Source: DASWJZ01 sp963792885 (GTDB lineage Bacteria; Pseudomonadota; Alphaproteobacteria; Rhizobiales; Afifellaceae). Taken from it: 64,000 nt of DNA. The DNA is taken from positions 434,001-498,000 of the forward strand of contig CAWBXX010000002.1 in NCBI GenBank assembly GCA_963792885.1. The letters are read 5' to 3'. The notes beneath the pieces are model-generated. The model did not search any database. It was given only the letters and a program-made list of their open reading frames with translations, and had not been told where the DNA came from. Shown here one piece after another: positions 62,692 to 64,000 of this stretch. The stretch's first letter is position 1, and the number at the start of each line of letters is the position of its first letter. Position numbers and translations under genes: made by a program.

Positions 62692-63690
62692 GTGAGCCGG
62701 GAAAAGTTCGAAGTCATCTTCGATGGCCCGGCGCTGTCCAATCATATGATGGACGTGCGCGATCTGGCCCCAGCGCTTCTAGCGCTGGGCAACACCATCC
62801 GCCGCGCCAACCAAGACCTCAACGGCGACAAAGCGCAGGTAAACGTTCTTGTCGATTCAGGATTTGAGCACGGGTGTTTTCAAGTTAATTTGGAACTTAC
62901 ACAGCATATCATTGAGCAGATCAAAAGTTTTCTAGCGGATGACGATGTAAAAACTGCCAAGGATATTTTAGAGTGGCTTGGGCTTATTGGTGCACTTGGA
63001 ACTGGTAGTGTATTCGGCTTTCTGAAACTTCGCCGTGGCCGAAAGATACAGTCGATCACGGAGGTGAAGGATTCAGAGCAGTCTGGCACGATCACCGTCC
63101 AGATCGAGGGCGATGATAACCCGGTCACAATCAACCAGACAGTTTACCAGCTTGCCAACGACCCCAAGCTTGTGAAGCCGATAAAGGAGTTTGTTTCGAC
63201 AACGGAGAAGCCGGGGATCAATGAGATTCGCACGACCGTCGACGATGTGCTTTTAGCTCAGATAACGTCGGCAGATGCGCGCGATATTATCGAGTCGTGC
63301 GAGGTTGTTGCAGACCAGACCGAAGACCCTGAAACGAGTGTCGTGAAAGCAAGTCTGCGACCCTATGCTCCCGTCTTCGATGAAGGTGAGAAGTGGCGGT
63401 TCTGGTATGGCGGTCACGCCGTCGCGGTCGATATTTCCGACACCACGATTGCACAAGACGCCATCACGCGGGGAACCGTGGGAATCGATGACGTTTATCG
63501 TGTTGAGATGGATATCTCGGAAAGGCGCACACCAGGAGGACAGTTCAAGCACGACTACAAGGTTCGACGTGTTCTTGGCTTCACCCCGGGACTGACACAG
63601 GTGGATTTATTTGCGCCTCGGAACGTCATTCGAGACGAAACTCCTTCGCGCCCGCAGCTTCCAAAACCTGAAGAAGAAAAGCCGCAGTAA
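62692..63690 (+). CDS. Passenger protein of the insertion cassette, unknown family
   Basis: A 332-residue protein from a GTG at 62692 with GGGGG six bases upstream; a TTG at 62638 is less likely. The N-terminal domain (FEVIFDGPALSNHMMDVRDLAPALLALGNTIRRANQDLNGD...SGFEHGCFQVNLELTQ) is followed by one probable membrane helix (LEWLGLIGALGTGSVFGFLKL, about residues 93-113), then a short basic motif RRGRKI. The rest is beta-rich (SGTITVQIEGDDNPVTINQTVYQL; KWRFWYGGHAVAVDISD) with a proline/charged tail. It has no transposase, nuclease or known resistance motif. Lower GC and different codon use from the host suggest transfer. Function unknown; cargo status suggests a host-benefit, possibly defensive, role, which is inference. 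Confidence 0.85.
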   Translation: MSREKFEVIFDGPALSNHMMDVRDLAPALLALGNTIRRANQDLNGDKAQVNVLVDSGFEHGCFQVNLELTQHIIEQIKSFLADDDVKTAKDILEWLGLIGALGTGSVFGFLKLRRGRKIQSITEVKDSEQSGTITVQIEGDDNPVTINQTVYQLANDPKLVKPIKEFVSTTEKPGINEIRTTVDDVLLAQITSADARDIIESCEVVADQTEDPETSVVKASLRPYAPVFDEGEKWRFWYGGHAVAVDISDTTIAQDAITRGTVGIDDVYRVEMDISERRTPGGQFKHDYKVRRVLGFTPGLTQVDLFAPRNVIRDETPSRPQLPKPEEEKPQ

Positions 63691-63857
63691 ACCCACCCCG
63701 GCTGATCTTGTTATTCAGGTTCTTCTCGTTCTCTTGAATGCCTATAGCCGAGAGTCGTTCGGCTAGATCACGGTAGCTCTAATATCACCGCAAGCGATGA
63801 TATTTGAGGCCAGCAATGCCCGCGAATGCTTTCAAGGCCAGTCCGGTCACGCAGGAA

Positions 63858-63878
63858 TGCTCTTGATACATAAGGCCG
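63858..63878. repeat. Right terminal inverted repeat
   Basis: Perfect reverse complement of 62576-62596, ending GATACATAAGGCCG. It is followed directly by the second CGACTATC at 63879-63886. Confidence 0.93.
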
Positions 63879-63886
63879 CGACTATC
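63879..63886. repeat. Right target-site duplication
   Basis: CGACTATC, identical to 62568-62575, marking the right junction of the insertion cassette with the glycosyltransferase gene. Confidence 0.9.
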
Positions 63887-64000
63887 CCTCCGCCAAGCTC
63901 GAAGTGCTCCTGATCGTCGAGGCGGACGACCTTGAGACCCGCACGGCGGTGGCGAAGGCCGCGGAGCGGCCGCAATTCGAGGTCGTCGTCGTGCCGCCGG
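63887..64000 (+). pseudogene. Continuation of the interrupted glycosyltransferase
   Basis: The reading frame resumes as SAKLEVLLIVEADDLETRTAVAKAAERPQFEVVVVPP, the conserved second strand and donor-site region of family-2 glycosyltransferases (LLIVEADD with the acidic pair). It runs off the right edge of the window. Joined to 61720-62575 it makes a continuous GT2 domain. Confidence 0.85.

Larger units (their letters stand above)
62576..63878. mobile_element. Transposase-less mobile insertion cassette
   Basis: A 1303-bp element with perfect 21-bp terminal inverted repeats and an 8-bp target duplication, hallmarks of transposition by a DDE transposase acting in trans. It interrupts a glycosyltransferase gene. 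The interior has lower GC than its surroundings and contains only one gene, which is not a transposase. The 167 bases after that gene hold two small inverted repeats (AGCCGA...TCGGCT and ATATCA...TGATAT) but no frame. This matches the definition of a mobile insertion cassette. Eight-base duplications fit IS1595, IS66 and some other families; I cannot assign the parent IS. Confidence 0.88.

Overview
The window is high-GC DNA whose gene content and gene order point to an alphaproteobacterium of the order Hyphomicrobiales (Rhizobiales). The best evidence is the block murA-DUF2948-hisD-UPF0262-LMW phosphatase-maf-yacG followed by tRNA-Phe, together with folP-folK, aceA divergent from a short-chain-acyl XRE regulator, and abundant PAS/REC/EAL signalling proteins. 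The family or genus cannot be fixed from sequence reading alone. Protein identities are judged from motifs and remembered family patterns, not from a database search.

Layout. 1-6500: an iron-type ABC permease, a frameshifted acetoacetyl-CoA synthetase and an AsmA-like protein. 5691-11347: a putrescine importer operon (potF-potG-potH-potI, minus strand), split by an oppositely oriented secreted aldose 1-epimerase; a relic of a potG 3' end survives beside potH. 11418-14525: XRE regulator, isocitrate lyase and a small downstream gene. 14714-20227: an MFS exporter and a cecR-ybhG-ybhF-ybhS-like operon with a clear promoter and operator. 20282-22968: puuA-puuB for gamma-glutamyl-putrescine catabolism, which fits the nearby putrescine importer. 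23116-26073: a periplasmic molybdopterin-oxidoreductase-fold protein paired with a membrane GGDEF-EAL protein. 26070-28715: HAD phosphatase, pterin dehydratase, folK (frameshifted) and folP.

29272-38149 is a signalling island: a REC-EAL protein, a protein made of three complete REC domains, a histidine kinase with degenerate REC-like and GGDEF-like ends, a single REC protein and a very large PAS/GAF hybrid kinase broken by one frameshift. 38511-39863 is a graveyard of catabolic genes (two enolase-superfamily fragments, an RraA-family tail, an aldo/keto-reductase tail) around one intact VOC protein. Then come a PPK2 kinase, small unknown proteins, a lipoprotein and an alpha/beta hydrolase that lacks its nucleophile. 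43656-51912 is a catabolic/uptake operon (M24 protein, HIBADH-family dehydrogenase, branched-chain-type ABC transporter) divergent from a LacI regulator, with a perfect 18-bp operator between them. A decayed duplicate of part of the LacI gene and tRNA-Phe(GAA) follow.

53301-61529 holds a secreted protein, an RND/MMPL exporter and the conserved yacG-to-murA block, in which infA is absent. At the right edge a family-2 glycosyltransferase gene is split by a 1303-bp element with perfect 21-bp terminal inverted repeats and an 8-bp target duplication. It carries no transposase, only one 332-residue gene of a family I cannot name: a mobile insertion cassette. This is the most promising candidate for something undescribed.

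Three long genes (aacS, folK, hybrid kinase) each contain exactly one extra base. Either they are recent pseudogenes or the assembly has single-base errors; raw reads would decide.
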